Positions 40,330 through 51,851 of a DNA stretch of 64,000 nucleotides are shown piece by piece (the stretch's first letter is position 1; each line of letters begins with the position of its first letter). Under the pieces are notes generated by a model, which was given only the letters and a program-made list of their open reading frames with translations, searched no databases and was not told the origin of the DNA. The DNA is from Nitrosomonadaceae bacterium (GTDB lineage: Bacteria > Pseudomonadota > Gammaproteobacteria > Burkholderiales > Nitrosomonadaceae), in the NCBI GenBank assembly GCA_919902515.1, contig CAKKRD010000025.1, positions 62,001 through 126,000 on the forward strand, in the 5' to 3' direction. A program made the position numbers and the translations under genes.

Positions 40330-42042
40330 ATGAATCTTAAAATTCTTGGCGTGCTGCTGCCGCTTGCTCTTGCCGCCTGTGCACAGATTCCGGCGAGGAC
40401 CGAAGGCGAGTCGTCAGAACAGATCAAAGCCAGGACGTTAAAACTGCCTGGGCAGCAATTGACCGAACCCATGTTGTTCGACTTTCTGCTGGGAGAAACG
40501 GCGCTGCAACGCGGCGAAACGGAGATCGCCACCGGAATTTATCTTAGACTTGCAAAAAACACGCGTGACCCGCGCATTGCCCAGCGCGCCACCGAGGTGG
40601 CGCTGCATTCGCGCCAACCGGTACCGGCGCTGGAAGCAGCCATGCTCTGGGCGGAGCTTGATCCGGATGCAGTGAGCGCCCGTCAGACGGCGGCGGCACT
40701 GCTGGTAAATGCTGACAGGCTGGAAGAAGCCCAACCCCATCTGGAAAAACTGCTGGCCTCTGAGGGTAATAATATCAACGAAGCTTTCATGCAACTGAAC
40801 GGTCTGCTGGCGCGCAGCGCCAATAAGCCTGCGATACTTGAACTGGTGCTGCATCTCTCCAAACCCTATCCCGATCTGCCGGAAGCGCACTTTGCCATCT
40901 CCCAGGCAGCCTGGTTTGCCAACCAGTTCGATATTGCGTTGGTAGAAATGAGCCGGGCTTTGGCGTTGCGCCCAAATTGGGAGACAGCAGCGATTTATTT
41001 GGGACGGATATTGCAACGTACTTCCAGTGACCGTGCCATCGAATTTTATGAAGACTATCTCGAGACTTACCCCAAGGCCAACGATACGCGTATCTCTTAT
41101 GCCCGGTTGCTGGTAGCGGAAAAAAATTATCTCAAGGCACGCAACCAGTTTCAGCAATTGCTGGCGGGAAATCCGGCTAACGCCGATATCATCCTGGCGG
41201 TGGGTTTGCTCTCCACGGAATTGCGCGATTACGATGCCGCCGAAGCAAATTTCAAAAAAGTGCTGGAGCTGGATTATAGAGATCCGGGCATGGTGCGCTT
41301 TTATTTGGCAGGGATTTATGAGAAAACCCGGCAAATTGATACAGCAATGGAATGGTATCGCTCGGTAACCAGCGGCAATCAGTATCTTCCAGCGCAAATC
41401 AGATATGCCGTACTGCTGGCCAAACAAGGCAAAACAGCCGAGGCCCGCCAGCACTTGCAGCAACTGCCCGCCACGAATGAGCAGCAAAGCGCTCAACTGA
41501 TAATTGCCGAGGCGCAGCTATTACGCGAGGCGGGTGCTCATCAGGAAGTGTTTGCTTTGCTCAACCGCGGCCTGGAAAAACTGCCCGACTATCCCGAACT
41601 GCTTTATGACCGCGCCCTGGCAGCGGATAAAATCGGCAAACCCGAGATCCTGGAGCAGGACTTGCGCAAACTGATTCGACTGAAGCCCGATCACGCCCAT
41701 GCTTATAATGCACTGGGTTACAGCTTTACAGAACATAACCGGCGTCTGCCGGAAGCGCTGGAACTGATCGAGAAAGCCAGTATGCTTTCCCCCAACGATC
41801 CCTACATTATGGACAGCCTGGGCTGGGTACATTACCGCATGGGTAATCTTAACCAAGGGATAGATTACCTGAGACGAGCATTTATGATTTATCCCGACCC
41901 GGAAATTGCGGCCCATCTGGGTGAGGCCCTGTGGATACAGGGCACAAAAGACGAAGCGAAAGAAATCTGGGATTCCGCCCTTAAGAGCCATCCTGGCAAC
42001 GAGGCGTTGCTCAAAACTATTAAGAAATTCATACCCCAGTGA
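40330..42042 (+). CDS. TPR-repeat lipoprotein
   Basis: MNLKILGVLLPLALAACAQ lipobox and multiple TPR-like repeats; upstream of lolB. Start at 40330 preferred. Confidence 0.9.
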   Translation: MNLKILGVLLPLALAACAQIPARTEGESSEQIKARTLKLPGQQLTEPMLFDFLLGETALQRGETEIATGIYLRLAKNTRDPRIAQRATEVALHSRQPVPALEAAMLWAELDPDAVSARQTAAALLVNADRLEEAQPHLEKLLASEGNNINEAFMQLNGLLARSANKPAILELVLHLSKPYPDLPEAHFAISQAAWFANQFDIALVEMSRALALRPNWETAAIYLGRILQRTSSDRAIEFYEDYLETYPKANDTRISYARLLVAEKNYLKARNQFQQLLAGNPANADIILAVGLLSTELRDYDAAEANFKKVLELDYRDPGMVRFYLAGIYEKTRQIDTAMEWYRSVTSGNQYLPAQIRYAVLLAKQGKTAEARQHLQQLPATNEQQSAQLIIAEAQLLREAGAHQEVFALLNRGLEKLPDYPELLYDRALAADKIGKPEILEQDLRKLIRLKPDHAHAYNALGYSFTEHNRRLPEALELIEKASMLSPNDPYIMDSLGWVHYRMGNLNQGIDYLRRAFMIYPDPEIAAHLGEALWIQGTKDEAKEIWDSALKSHPGNEALLKTIKKFIPQ

Positions 42043-42716
42043 TGGGTTATTGCGGTGGAAAGCGGGTTCGATGCGCGATGTGGCCGCTACCGGCTGACAG
42101 AAAGCGTTTTAGCTTTTCACGTTGCGGGTTGATTCTTTTTGCATTCCCCTTTCTGGTTGGTTGCGTTGCACTCAGTACCAGAACCGCTGTTGTCAGCACC
42201 GTTATAACCGAACCTGTGGCAGGCACGGAAGGTGTGGGGCCCGCAAATTTCGGACTGATCGGCAGAGTTTCGGTAAAAGACGAGAAACAGGGTTTCTCTG
42301 GTGGAATTCACTGGCAGCACACCGATACGGGTGACGAGATTCTGCTGTTGTCCCCGCTGGGGCAGGCGGTGGCGCAGATTCAGCGCAACCCTGAAGGTAT
42401 TCGCCTCACCACCTCGGAGCAGAAGGTCTATTACGCCGCTGATGTAGAGGGATTGACTGAACAGGTATTGGGGTGGCATCTGCCACTTATGGGCTTGCAA
42501 TACTGGGTGCAAAGCATCAACTCACCGGCGACAACAGCCGCGTTGGACCGGGACAGCGACGGACGAGTTGTAACTATTCGGCAGGATGACTGGGAGATTA
42601 CTTACTCGAGTTACTTTCCGCCAGAACAGCTACAAACTGCACGCCCCAGAGTGCTGGTGCTTAACCGTGGCGACCTGCGAATAAAACTGGTAATTGACCA
42701 GTGGAAAACCGACTAA
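42039..42716 (+). CDS. lolB: Outer-membrane lipoprotein LolB
   Basis: Lipobox FLVGCVAL; GRVSVKDEKQGFSGGIHWQHTDTGDEILLLSPLGQAVAQI; directly upstream of ispE. Confidence 0.93.
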   Translation: MMGYCGGKRVRCAMWPLPADRKRFSFSRCGLILFAFPFLVGCVALSTRTAVVSTVITEPVAGTEGVGPANFGLIGRVSVKDEKQGFSGGIHWQHTDTGDEILLLSPLGQAVAQIQRNPEGIRLTTSEQKVYYAADVEGLTEQVLGWHLPLMGLQYWVQSINSPATTAALDRDSDGRVVTIRQDDWEITYSSYFPPEQLQTARPRVLVLNRGDLRIKLVIDQWKTD

Positions 42717-42740
42717 CCCACTGCAGCAAATGCAAATCCG

Positions 42741-43589
42741 ATGACCATGCTTGTCTGCCCCGCACCCGCCAAGCTCAATCTTTTCCTGCATGTGGTGGGA
42801 CGCAGGGAAGACGGTTATCACTTGTTGCAAACAGTTTTTCGTTTCCTGGACTTTTCTGATCAACTGCGCTTTGCTTTGCAGGAAAATGGTGCGGTCAAAC
42901 TGCATACTCCCACTCCTGGTGTACCCGAAGAGAGCGATTTGTGCATCCGCGCCGCGAAATTGTTGCGACAGGAAAGCGGCGCTTCTCTGGGTGTGGAAAT
43001 TTTTCTGGAAAAGCACATTCCGATGGGCGGAGGACTGGGCGGCGGCAGCTCCGATGCGGCTACTACGTTACTGGCGCTCAACCGCTTGTGGGGGCTGGGC
43101 TGGAAAAGGAGTCGGCTGATGGAACTCGGACTCCGGCTGGGAGCAGATGTACCCGTGTTCATTTTCGGTGAGAATGCTTTTGCCGAAGGCATAGGCGAAA
43201 AACTCACGCCTATCATGCTGCCATCAGCCTGGTATCTGGTTCTGACCCCACCGGTACAGGTGCCAACCGCGCAGGTTTTTGCCAGTAACGAATTGACACG
43301 AAACACGATTCCAATCAAAATACCGCCCTTTTCCGCCGCGCAGGGACATAACGATCTGGAACTGGTGGTATGTCTGGCATATCCTGAAGTAGCGCGGCAT
43401 CTGCAATGGCTCAAGCGGCTCGACAGCGCAACGATGGCGGCAATGACAGGTTCCGGTGCTTGCGTGTTTGCCGAATTCGCCACCGAGGCAGAAGCACAAA
43501 GGGCACTGACGCAACTTCCCGGCGGCATGAAGGGGTTTGTGGCGCAGGGACTGAATCGCCATCCCATGTATAATTTTGCGGAACAATAA
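42741..43589 (+). CDS. ispE: 4-diphosphocytidyl-2-C-methyl-D-erythritol kinase
   Basis: CPAPAKLNLFLHVVGRREDGYHLLQTVF and PMGGGLGGGSSDAATTLLALN. Confidence 0.97.
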   Translation: MTMLVCPAPAKLNLFLHVVGRREDGYHLLQTVFRFLDFSDQLRFALQENGAVKLHTPTPGVPEESDLCIRAAKLLRQESGASLGVEIFLEKHIPMGGGLGGGSSDAATTLLALNRLWGLGWKRSRLMELGLRLGADVPVFIFGENAFAEGIGEKLTPIMLPSAWYLVLTPPVQVPTAQVFASNELTRNTIPIKIPPFSAAQGHNDLELVVCLAYPEVARHLQWLKRLDSATMAAMTGSGACVFAEFATEAEAQRALTQLPGGMKGFVAQGLNRHPMYNFAEQ

Positions 43590-43592
43590 TTT

Positions 43593-43667
43593 TGGGGAGT
43601 CGCCAAGTGGTAAGGCACCGGATTTTGATTCCGGCATTCGTAGGTTCGATCCCTACCTCCCCAGCCA
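43593..43667 (+). tRNA. tRNA-Gln (anticodon TTG), CCA encoded
   Basis: TGGGGAG...CTCCCCA acceptor, anticodon loop TTTTGAT, T-loop GGTTCGATCC, 3' GCCA. Confidence 0.97.
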
Positions 43668-43763
43668 TTTTCGGGCATTAAAGACCAAGATCATTTGGCC
43701 GATCCGGCTTCACCAGGAGTAACCTGTGTCCTTTATCCAAGTCTCTAGCCTCTATCTCTAGCC

Positions 43764-44714
43764 ATGGCCTACGATAGCCTGATGGTTTTCACCGGCAACG
43801 CCAATCCCAAGCTGGCTCAGGATGTGGTGCGGCATCTCAACATCCATCTGGGACGCGCAACCGTAGGCCGTTTCAGCGACGGCGAAATAATGGTGGAAAT
43901 TCTTGAGAATGTGCGCGGCAAGGACGTATTCGTGTTGCAATCCACCTGTGTGCCCACCAACGACACTCTGATGGAATTGCTGGTACTGGTGGATGCGCTG
44001 AAGCGCGCTTCCGCTGGGCGCATCACCGCAGCGATGCCTTATTTCGGTTATGCCCGCCAGGACAGAAGACCACGTTCGGCGCGGGTGCCAATCACCGCCA
44101 AGGTGGTGGCCAATATGCTGACCACGGTCGGCATAGACCGGCTGCTGACAATGGATTTGCACGCAGATCAGATCCAGGGATTTTTCGACATTCCCGTGGA
44201 CAACATCTACAGTATGCCGATACTGCTGGGTGATCTATGGAAAAGCAATTATCAGAATCTGGTGGTGGTTTCACCCGATGTCGGTGGCGTGGTGCGGGCA
44301 AGGCAGATGGCGAAGCGCCTGGAATGCGACTTGGCAATCATCGATAAGCGGCGTCCCAAGCCCAATGTGGCTAAGGTGATGAACATTATCGGCGAGGTCA
44401 AAGGCCGCACTTGCGTCATCATGGATGACATGGTCGATACCGCCAATACGTTGTGCGAAGCGGCCAGGGCGTTGAAAGAACAAGGTGCGACAAGCGTAAT
44501 GGCTTATTGCACTCATGCGGTTCTATCAGGCAATGCAGTAGAGCGGATTGAAAATTCCGCGCTGGACAAGCTGGTAGTCACCGACACCATTCCGCTACGT
44601 GCGGATGCTAAGGCCTGTAGCCGCATTTATCAGTTGAGCGTGGCAAGCCTGCTGGCAGAAACAGTGTTGCGCATCAGCAACGAGGATTCAGTAAGTTCAT
44701 TATTCATGGAGTAG
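43764..44714 (+). CDS. prs: Ribose-phosphate pyrophosphokinase
   Basis: [55 protein letters not shown]. Confidence 0.98.
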   Translation: MAYDSLMVFTGNANPKLAQDVVRHLNIHLGRATVGRFSDGEIMVEILENVRGKDVFVLQSTCVPTNDTLMELLVLVDALKRASAGRITAAMPYFGYARQDRRPRSARVPITAKVVANMLTTVGIDRLLTMDLHADQIQGFFDIPVDNIYSMPILLGDLWKSNYQNLVVVSPDVGGVVRARQMAKRLECDLAIIDKRRPKPNVAKVMNIIGEVKGRTCVIMDDMVDTANTLCEAARALKEQGATSVMAYCTHAVLSGNAVERIENSALDKLVVTDTIPLRADAKACSRIYQLSVASLLAETVLRISNEDSVSSLFME

Positions 44715-44716
44715 TT

Positions 44717-44740
44717 AAGGCGTGTTATGCGCCTTTTTTT
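44717..44740 (+). terminator. Rho-independent-like terminator after prs
   Basis: AAGGCG-TGTTATG-CGCCTT followed by a T-run, 3 bp after the prs stop. Confidence 0.7.
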
Positions 44741-44786
44741 AATCGGGTCATCTGGTCGCGGATGATCCTTATTTTGGAGAAGTAAA

Positions 44787-45476
44787 ATGCAAATCGAAAT
44801 CAGCGCAAGCAAGCGCACGTTGCAGGGCAAGGGTGCGAGCCGCCGCCTGCGTGGTTCCGGCAAGGTTCCGGGAATCATCTATGGCGGGGACAGTCAGGCG
44901 CAAGCCATCGAACTGGATCACAACAATCTATATCACAAGCTCAAGCTGGAGGCCTTCCACGCCTCCATCCTTTCGCTGGATCTGGATGGCAAGAAAGAAC
45001 AGGTTTTATTGCGCGACCTGCAGATGCATCCATTTAAATTACAGGTGCAGCATATAGACTTCCAGCGCGTCGACCCGAACAAGAAGGTACACATGAAAGT
45101 GCCACTGCACTTCATCAATGCCGACATTGCCCCCGGTGTAAAAGTCTCTGGCGGTATCGTCAGTCATATTTTGTCCGAACTGGATGTTTCTTGCTTGCCC
45201 AAAGACCTGCCGGAATTCATCTCGGTGGATCTGAGCAATCTGACCTCCATCAGTTCGCTGCACCTGAGCGATCTGATTCTGCCGCAAGGTGTGGAAATTC
45301 CTGCGCTGATCAGGGGTGAGAATCTGCCTGTGGCAACGATCATTATCCCGCGTGCCGTCGCCGCCGAGGAAGCCGCTGCCGCAGTAGTGGCTGCCGCAGA
45401 CATTCCGACGACCGTACAGAAGAAAGAAAGCGCTGTGAAGGAAGCTGACAAGAAAGACACCGGGAAGAAGAAATAA
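44787..45476 (+). CDS. rplY: 50S ribosomal protein L25/Ctc
   Basis: [34 protein letters not shown]-terminal extension typical of the long form. Confidence 0.96.
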   Translation: MQIEISASKRTLQGKGASRRLRGSGKVPGIIYGGDSQAQAIELDHNNLYHKLKLEAFHASILSLDLDGKKEQVLLRDLQMHPFKLQVQHIDFQRVDPNKKVHMKVPLHFINADIAPGVKVSGGIVSHILSELDVSCLPKDLPEFISVDLSNLTSISSLHLSDLILPQGVEIPALIRGENLPVATIIIPRAVAAEEAAAAVVAAADIPTTVQKKESAVKEADKKDTGKKK

Positions 45477-45497
45477 CATCCGCCAATTCTTGATACA

Positions 45498-45535
45498 GCC
45501 CGCCGGAGAGTCATCCTGGTTCCGGCGGGCTTTTT
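45498..45535 (+). terminator. Rho-independent terminator after rplY
   Basis: GCCCGCCGGA-N13-TCCGGCGGGC followed by TTTTT. Confidence 0.93.
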
Positions 45536-45565
45536 AATGGTCAACCTGCAGCTGTGGTGTGTTTG

Positions 45566-46147
45566 ATGAAACTCATCGTCGGTCTTGGTAATCCAGGCAA
45601 GGAATATACTGCCACCCGCCATAATGCCGGGGCATGGTGGGTATCCCGGCTGGCAGCAGAGCTGCACGTTACACTCAAGGCGGAGGCGCGATTTCATGGC
45701 CTGTGCGCGCGCATCGGCCAGGGGGGTGACGAACTGTGGCTGCTCAACCCCCAGACCTACATGAATGTGAGCGGTAAAGCCGTGGCAGCGATATGCCGTT
45801 TTTATAAAATCCAACCTGAACAGATACTCGTGATTCACGATGATCTGGACTTGCCTCCGGGAACATCCAGGCTGAAACTGGGTGGCGGGCTGGGCGGTCA
45901 CAATGGCCTGAAGGACATCGCCGCCCACCTTTCTTCCAGGGATTTCTGGCGGCTGCGTATTGGCATCGGTCATCCCGGCGACAGGAATGTCGTGGTGGAT
46001 TATGTGCTGCAGCCGCCGCGCAAGGAAGAAGCAACGCTGATAGACGAGGCCATCCGCCGCAGCCTCGAGGTCTGGCCGCTGATCGCTCAGGATAACTGCC
46101 AAGCCGCAATGTTGAAGCTGCACACTAACCCACCAATTACCCAATAA
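45566..46147 (+). CDS. pth: Peptidyl-tRNA hydrolase
   Basis: [26 protein letters not shown]...[13 protein letters not shown]. Confidence 0.97.
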   Translation: MKLIVGLGNPGKEYTATRHNAGAWWVSRLAAELHVTLKAEARFHGLCARIGQGGDELWLLNPQTYMNVSGKAVAAICRFYKIQPEQILVIHDDLDLPPGTSRLKLGGGLGGHNGLKDIAAHLSSRDFWRLRIGIGHPGDRNVVVDYVLQPPRKEEATLIDEAIRRSLEVWPLIAQDNCQAAMLKLHTNPPITQ

Positions 46148-46151
46148 ATCC

Positions 46152-47243
46152 ATGAGCCTGAAATGCGGTATCGTCGGTCTGCCCAATGTGGGCAAGTCCA
46201 CCCTGTTCAATGCACTTACCAAGGCAGGTATCGCTGCGGAGAATTATCCTTTCTGCACCATTGAACCCAATGTCGGCATCGTCGAAGTGCCTGACCCGCG
46301 CTTGCCCAGACTCACCGAAATCGTCAAGCCGCAGAAAGTGCAGCCTGCCATTGTCGAATTCGTCGACATCGCCGGTCTGGTGGCCGGTGCGTCCAAAGGA
46401 GAAGGGTTGGGCAACAAATTTCTCGCCACCATCCGTGAGACCGACGGCATCATCAACATGGTGCGCTGCTTTGCCAATGACAACGTAGTTCACGTTGCCG
46501 GCAGGGTGGACCCGCTCTCTGACATCGAGACGATACAGACTGAACTGGCGCTGGCCGACTTGGTAACGGTGGAAAAATCACTGCAACGCGAAACCAAGCT
46601 GGCCAAATCCGGCGATAAAGATGCGATCAAATTTGTGGCGCTGCTGGAAACAGTGCGGGCACATCTCGACCAGGGAAAACCGGCCAGAAGCCTGAAGCTG
46701 GATAAGGATCAGCAGCAACTACTGCAACCGCTCTGCTTGCTGACCGCCAAACCGGCCATCTACGTGGCCAACGTCGATGAAACGGGTTTCAGCAACAACC
46801 CGCTGCTAAAGCGCGTGGAAGAATATGCCGCGCAAGAAGGTGCGCCGGTAGTGGCGATCTGCGCTGCGCTGGAATCTGAAATTGCCGAACTGTCCGACGA
46901 AGACAAACAGATATTTCTCACCGATGTTGGCCTGGAAGAACCGGGGCTGAATCGCCTGATCCGCGCCGCATATCAACTGCTGGGACTGCAAACCTACTTC
47001 ACTGCCGGCGTGAAGGAGGTGCGCGCCTGGACCATCCACAAGGGTGATACCGCGCCACAGGCTGCCGCCGTGATCCACACCGATTTCGAGAAAGGCTTTA
47101 TCCGCGCCGAAGTCATCAGTTACGACGACTTCATCGCCTGCAAGGGGGAACAGGGCGCGAAGGAAGCGGGAAAAATGCGGCTGGAAGGCAAGGAATATGT
47201 CGTTAAGGACGGCGACGTGATGCATTTCCGCTTTAACGTCTAG
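46152..47243 (+). CDS. ychF: Redox-regulated ATPase YchF
   Basis: [51 protein letters not shown]. Confidence 0.98.
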   Translation: MSLKCGIVGLPNVGKSTLFNALTKAGIAAENYPFCTIEPNVGIVEVPDPRLPRLTEIVKPQKVQPAIVEFVDIAGLVAGASKGEGLGNKFLATIRETDGIINMVRCFANDNVVHVAGRVDPLSDIETIQTELALADLVTVEKSLQRETKLAKSGDKDAIKFVALLETVRAHLDQGKPARSLKLDKDQQQLLQPLCLLTAKPAIYVANVDETGFSNNPLLKRVEEYAAQEGAPVVAICAALESEIAELSDEDKQIFLTDVGLEEPGLNRLIRAAYQLLGLQTYFTAGVKEVRAWTIHKGDTAPQAAAVIHTDFEKGFIRAEVISYDDFIACKGEQGAKEAGKMRLEGKEYVVKDGDVMHFRFNV

Positions 47244-48718
47244 CCCCCTTCAGAGGACTCCTGAGTAAGTCCCGCAGCCTTTTTATGTGCAGGCAGACTT
47301 TCCACTCCCTGGAAAGTGACAAAGAATGTTGTGCCAACATTAGGCTCACTTGAAACCTTGATGTGCAATTTGTTATTTTCCGCAACTGTTTTGACTATTG
47401 ATAAGCCTATCCCGCTCGATGCCCTGTTGTGCAGCACCGCCCTGGGAGTATAAAAATACTCATCAAAAATATGCGGCAGGTCTTTATCTGCAATCCCGAT
47501 CCCATGGTCGACGATCATCACGGTCGCAGAGGAGTTCTGTTTGTCAACGGCAGAGCTAATCTCCACCGATGCCCCATCATAAGAGTAGGTAATCGCATTC
47601 AGGATGACATTCTCAAAGAGAATCTCGAACTGATCGGGTATCCCATCGGCAAAAAAATCCTGCATTGATATTTCAATCTTGATCTGCCGGGATTCGGCAA
47701 GTGTCTCTAATTTATCAATGCACTTATGAACTACCGCTTCAATACTGACATGCTCACGGGTGTTGGTGCTGCGGGCAGCCGCTTTCAGCCGTTCGAGTCT
47801 GAGCACATCCATAATCAGGCTTGCCATACCGGAGGCACGCTTATCGATTTTTACAAGCACGTCTTTTATCTCAGGGGAAGCTTCTCCGCAATAACCCCCT
47901 TTTATCAGATTTATTTTGCTGCGAATGGCATCAAGCGGAGCCTTGAGTTGATGCGTCATCAGCACAGCATATTGATCTTTCTCTACCTGCCCCAGAGTGA
48001 TCCGCTCGTAAGCACCCACGAGGTCACGTTCATGGGTGCGTACGACAATCGTGAGTCGCGAAACAACATACCATAGGACAATAAACAGTGTATTGAGGGT
48101 AAACATCCACAGCAGGGCTCTGCTTGCCTGCAATTCTTCGGCTGCTGTGTGAGGATCTGTCGGCACTTCCAGGAATAATTGATAAAACATGGAGTTCTCG
48201 ATTAGCAAAATAATCGTATACATGCCACAGACCAGGAGCGTGACAATCAGGCTTTCTCTGGTCGAAAAGAAAATGCATGACAAGGCAATGTGCAGCACAT
48301 AGAAAAAAGGAGCGGGGGTTGCGGTGCTGCCAACGTAGTGCACAACAATTGACAGGCATAAAAGATCAACAATGATCTGACACCAGATGTTTATCGAGGG
48401 GGAGTTATACTTAGTCGACCGGCGAAAATCTAAAGCATAGATGTAAGTAATATTGGCAACGAACAATACGACTATTACAACAATTGGCCATCCCTGTTGA
48501 TGAGTGATGCCAATTTGGGTGAGTATGTCCGAGAAAACGATTGCCAGTATCTGAAAAAGAAGGAGCGCACCGATTGTTGCCCAGCGAAAGACGATAAACC
48601 AGCGGGCATTTCCGATTAAGACTTCATCACTGAGTTTCTGGCTGCCTACTCCGGTACCAGACGGCGCAAAGCGATTCTTGGGTGCCTCCCAGGAAAATTC
48701 GGCATCCGCCATGGTCAC
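47240..48718 (-). CDS. Membrane sensor histidine kinase
   Basis: Six-TM-like N-terminus, H-box [22 protein letters not shown] boxes [38 protein letters not shown]. Confidence 0.93.
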   Translation of the reverse strand: MTMADAEFSWEAPKNRFAPSGTGVGSQKLSDEVLIGNARWFIVFRWATIGALLLFQILAIVFSDILTQIGITHQQGWPIVVIVVLFVANITYIYALDFRRSTKYNSPSINIWCQIIVDLLCLSIVVHYVGSTATPAPFFYVLHIALSCIFFSTRESLIVTLLVCGMYTIILLIENSMFYQLFLEVPTDPHTAAEELQASRALLWMFTLNTLFIVLWYVVSRLTIVVRTHERDLVGAYERITLGQVEKDQYAVLMTHQLKAPLDAIRSKINLIKGGYCGEASPEIKDVLVKIDKRASGMASLIMDVLRLERLKAAARSTNTREHVSIEAVVHKCIDKLETLAESRQIKIEISMQDFFADGIPDQFEILFENVILNAITYSYDGASVEISSAVDKQNSSATVMIVDHGIGIADKDLPHIFDEYFYTPRAVLHNRASSGIGLSIVKTVAENNKLHIKVSSEPNVGTTFFVTFQGVESLPAHKKAAGLTQESSEGG

Positions 48719-48723
48719 ATTCT

Positions 48724-49122
48724 CTAGGCGGGACTGGTTTCAGCTTTGATAGGATCCAGGCGACTACGAATAATTGCTAACAAACTGACAGGTTCGACTG
48801 GTTTCTCAACTATGCAGACCCAGTCGTGGGATTCACCACTGAAATAGGGAAGAATCATCTCCCCAAGAGAAGTCAGAAATATCACACGAATTCCTGGAAA
48901 ACGTTTGCGCATTTCTTCATAGGTATCCAAGCCCGCATCCATTGACTCGACCATCACGTCAAGAATTGCCAGATCAGGAAGCTCCGTAGCATCCTGCAGG
49001 GCCTTGAGAAAATCACTGTGTGTCTCATAGCTGTCAACCGTATATCCGGCAACGCTCAAGATACGCCCGACGGTGTCTCGAATATCTGAATCATCTTCGA
49101 CGTGGGCAATTCGCTGCATCAC
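48724..49122 (-). CDS. Response regulator, receiver domain only
   Basis: RIAHVEDDSDIRDTVGRILSVAGY...LAILDVMVESMDAG...VEKPVEPVSLL; 5 bp upstream of the kinase gene. Confidence 0.92.
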   Translation of the reverse strand: MMQRIAHVEDDSDIRDTVGRILSVAGYTVDSYETHSDFLKALQDATELPDLAILDVMVESMDAGLDTYEEMRKRFPGIRVIFLTSLGEMILPYFSGESHDWVCIVEKPVEPVSLLAIIRSRLDPIKAETSPA

Positions 49123-49253
49123 AAATTCTCCTTAACCTAAATCCGGCGGATAGAAATTACGCCATGCTATGCAACCTAACACATGAAGTGTGAAGAAAGT
49201 GTCGCGCGATTGTTAAGAATTCGTGAAGATCGCACTACCAGCGCAACAAGGAT

Positions 49254-49931
49254 TTATATCAGAACCCGTTTCAGCCATGCGCTGATGTCGGCCATCTCCT
49301 CCACACAAACTGCGTGTGCCATTGGATATTCGTGCCACTCCACTGCATAGCCCGATTCGAGCAACTGCTGTCTTGATGTTGCCGCCAGTGTCAGCGGAAC
49401 AACCGGGTCGCGACTGCCATGTGCCATGAAGATTGATGTGGAGGAATTGGCATGACGCGCTTCCGCTGCGACGGTCTGTTGCAACGGCAGATAACACGAC
49501 AATGCCATGATGCCGGCAAGTTTCTCCGGATAGCGCAAGCCGGTTTGCAGCGCCATCGCACCGCCTTGGGAAAAACCTGCCAGCACAATCCGCTCCGGCG
49601 TGATGCCACGCTGCTTTTCCCGTTCAAGCAGCGCCTCGATTGCCCGCTGCGAATCGCGCAAACCATCCTCGTCTTCAGGCTGACTGAAATTCAGATTGAG
49701 CACGTCATACCATGCGCGCATCACAAAACCGTTATTGATGCTGACTGGCCGCATCGGCGCATGGGGAAATATAAAACGGATGCGGCTATCTGGCGGCAGC
49801 TCAAGCTCATCTATGATCGACACAAAATCATTGCCATCCGCACCAAGACCATGCATCCATAGGATGGTGTGGGTTGGGGCAATTCCGTTCTCGAGTTCGA
49901 TGGTGGACAGCAGATTGGGGGCAATAGTCAT
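49254..49931 (-). CDS. Carboxylesterase/phospholipase (alpha/beta hydrolase)
   Basis: TILWMHGLGADGNDFVSIIDEL, GFSQGGAMALQTGL, HGSRDPVVP. Confidence 0.93.
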   Translation of the reverse strand: MTIAPNLLSTIELENGIAPTHTILWMHGLGADGNDFVSIIDELELPPDSRIRFIFPHAPMRPVSINNGFVMRAWYDVLNLNFSQPEDEDGLRDSQRAIEALLEREKQRGITPERIVLAGFSQGGAMALQTGLRYPEKLAGIMALSCYLPLQQTVAAEARHANSSTSIFMAHGSRDPVVPLTLAATSRQQLLESGYAVEWHEYPMAHAVCVEEMADISAWLKRVLI

Positions 49932-50008
49932 GGGCAGGCGTGAGGATTGACTTAATCAGGGGGCAGGATTAAATTTGTATATTCTGTTATCAGGCTGACA
50001 CGTAGATC

Positions 50009-51109
50009 ATGAAACGCAGGGATTTTATCAAACTAGCCGGGGCCAGCGCTGCGTTATTTCCGCTCACACCATCGGCGTTCAGCCAGCAAGCCGGCCTGTC
50101 ACGCTGGAATAGTTACCGCCTGACCTACAAGGTGGATCTTCCTGGTGAAGGGAAAAGAGCGCGCTTATGGCTGCCGTTACCGGATACCAACGATACTCCC
50201 CATCAGTTTTCCCAAGGCAGCGTATGGAGCGGTAATGCGGAAATAGCCAGATTTGACACCATTGCCGGAACAGCTTCGCCGATGTTTTACGCCGAGTGGC
50301 ATGGCAACGGCCCACGCAGTGTGACGGTAAGCAGCGTCGTCAAGACGGCTGATCGCGCCGTCAATTTGTATCATCATTCCGAGCGTGGCAGATCCACCAT
50401 TCCTGCGGACATAAAACGCTTCCTGCAGCCAACCAGGGACATGCCGCTGGACGGCATTGTCCGCAAGACCTCTTTATCCATCACCAAAGCGGCCAACAGC
50501 CAGTCACCGCTGAAAACAGCGCGCGCTATTTACGACTGGGTGGTAGACAACTCCTATCGCGATCAGACAACACGCGGTTGCGGGCGGGGTGACATCAAAT
50601 CCATGCTGGAAAGCGGCAACCTGGGTGGCAAATGTGCCGACCTCAACGCGCTGTTCGTGGGACTGGCACGTGCTGCAGGTATTCCGGCGCGAAGTCATTA
50701 CGGTATTCGCATCGATGAATCGGCGACACACAAGAGCCTGGGTAAGTTCGGCGATATCAGCAAAGATCAACATTGCCGCGCGGAATTTTATCTTGCCGGC
50801 CTGGGCTGGGTGCCGGTGGACCCCGCCGACGTGCGCCAGTTCGCGCTGGAGGAAGGATTACCGCGCGATCATCTTAGAGTGGTTGCGCTAAAAGAAAAAC
50901 TGTTTGGTTCCTGGGAGATGAACTGGGTGGCATTTAATCACGGCAGAGACATCACTCTGGCGCGTGATAGCATTGCAGGCATGCTGCCATTTTTCATGTA
51001 CCCCCATGCCGAAATCGGCAACCACCAGCAGGACAGCCTGGAGCCGGCAGAATTCACTTACAGAATCGTTTCAACTGAACTGGTCGGCACTGGCGCCAAG
51101 CTTTCTTAG
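50009..51109 (+). CDS. Tat-exported transglutaminase-like protein
   Basis: MKRRDFIKLAGASAALFPLTPSAFS (twin-arginine) and GGKCADLNALFVGLARAAGIPARSHYGIR (Cys core). Confidence 0.88.
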   Translation: MKRRDFIKLAGASAALFPLTPSAFSQQAGLSRWNSYRLTYKVDLPGEGKRARLWLPLPDTNDTPHQFSQGSVWSGNAEIARFDTIAGTASPMFYAEWHGNGPRSVTVSSVVKTADRAVNLYHHSERGRSTIPADIKRFLQPTRDMPLDGIVRKTSLSITKAANSQSPLKTARAIYDWVVDNSYRDQTTRGCGRGDIKSMLESGNLGGKCADLNALFVGLARAAGIPARSHYGIRIDESATHKSLGKFGDISKDQHCRAEFYLAGLGWVPVDPADVRQFALEEGLPRDHLRVVALKEKLFGSWEMNWVAFNHGRDITLARDSIAGMLPFFMYPHAEIGNHQQDSLEPAEFTYRIVSTELVGTGAKLS

Positions 51110-51161
51110 GCTGCGGCAGCCACACTGATTAGGACTGCACCGGTTATTGCCGCGTTCCAAC

Positions 51162-51701
51162 TCATTCAGTTGCAGCATCCATCCGCCCGGAAGCCCCCGG
51201 GATGATCGTCTGTAATTCATGAAACATCGCACGAAAGCTTTTGGGTGGTTTGTTAGCGAGCTTTTCTTTGTGGGCGTTGCGCGTAAGTGTGCGCAAGCGC
51301 TGCAGATCAGCCGCGGGATAATCCCGCCCGAGTTCGGCAAAAGCTTGCTCATCCGCTAACAGACGACCACGCCAGCGTTCCAGCAAGTGCAGCCATGCGG
51401 TGTGTTGCAGGGTTACGCCGCCCCATGCAGCAAACTTCTCCCGGATTGGCGCCGTATCCACTTCGCGCATCAATTTGCCAATAAATTGCATCTGCCGCCG
51501 CCGGGCTTCGTGTTTACGCAATCGCCTGGCCTCAATGATGGCGTCCATCAGCGCTTCCGGTAAATCAAGTTCGGCCAGTTGTTTGGAATTGAGTTCCACC
51601 AATTGTTCGCCGATATCCTGCAGTGCGTGCATTTCCTGCTTGCGACGAGTCTTGCTGGGCGCGATATCCTGTTCGGGATCATCTTTCAAGTCGTTTTGCA
51701 C
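51162..51701 (-). CDS. darP: DUF615/DarP (YjgA)-family ribosome-associated protein
   Basis: SKTRRKQEMHALQDIGEQLVELNSKQLAELDLPEALMDAIIEARRLRKHEARRRQMQFIGKLMR. Confidence 0.93.
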   Translation of the reverse strand: MQNDLKDDPEQDIAPSKTRRKQEMHALQDIGEQLVELNSKQLAELDLPEALMDAIIEARRLRKHEARRRQMQFIGKLMREVDTAPIREKFAAWGGVTLQHTAWLHLLERWRGRLLADEQAFAELGRDYPAADLQRLRTLTRNAHKEKLANKPPKSFRAMFHELQTIIPGASGRMDAATE

Positions 51702-51851
51702 GATGGCCTATTTAATGCAGTGTTAAGAAGCTGCTATCATAGCGCCATTCTACTCATAACCCTATTTGAACCGCCTTCTGCCTGCCTCCCAGACTTGGGA
51801 AATAAGGTTCAATATTTTTTGGTGCACCGCAATTTCCGTGAAACCTACCCC

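Noticed and set aside
40438-41496. 352-aa minus-strand ORF
   Set aside because: Antisense to the TPR lipoprotein gene; no family features.
45164-46222. 352-aa minus-strand ORF
   Set aside because: Spans the antisense of rplY and pth, which are clear plus-strand genes.
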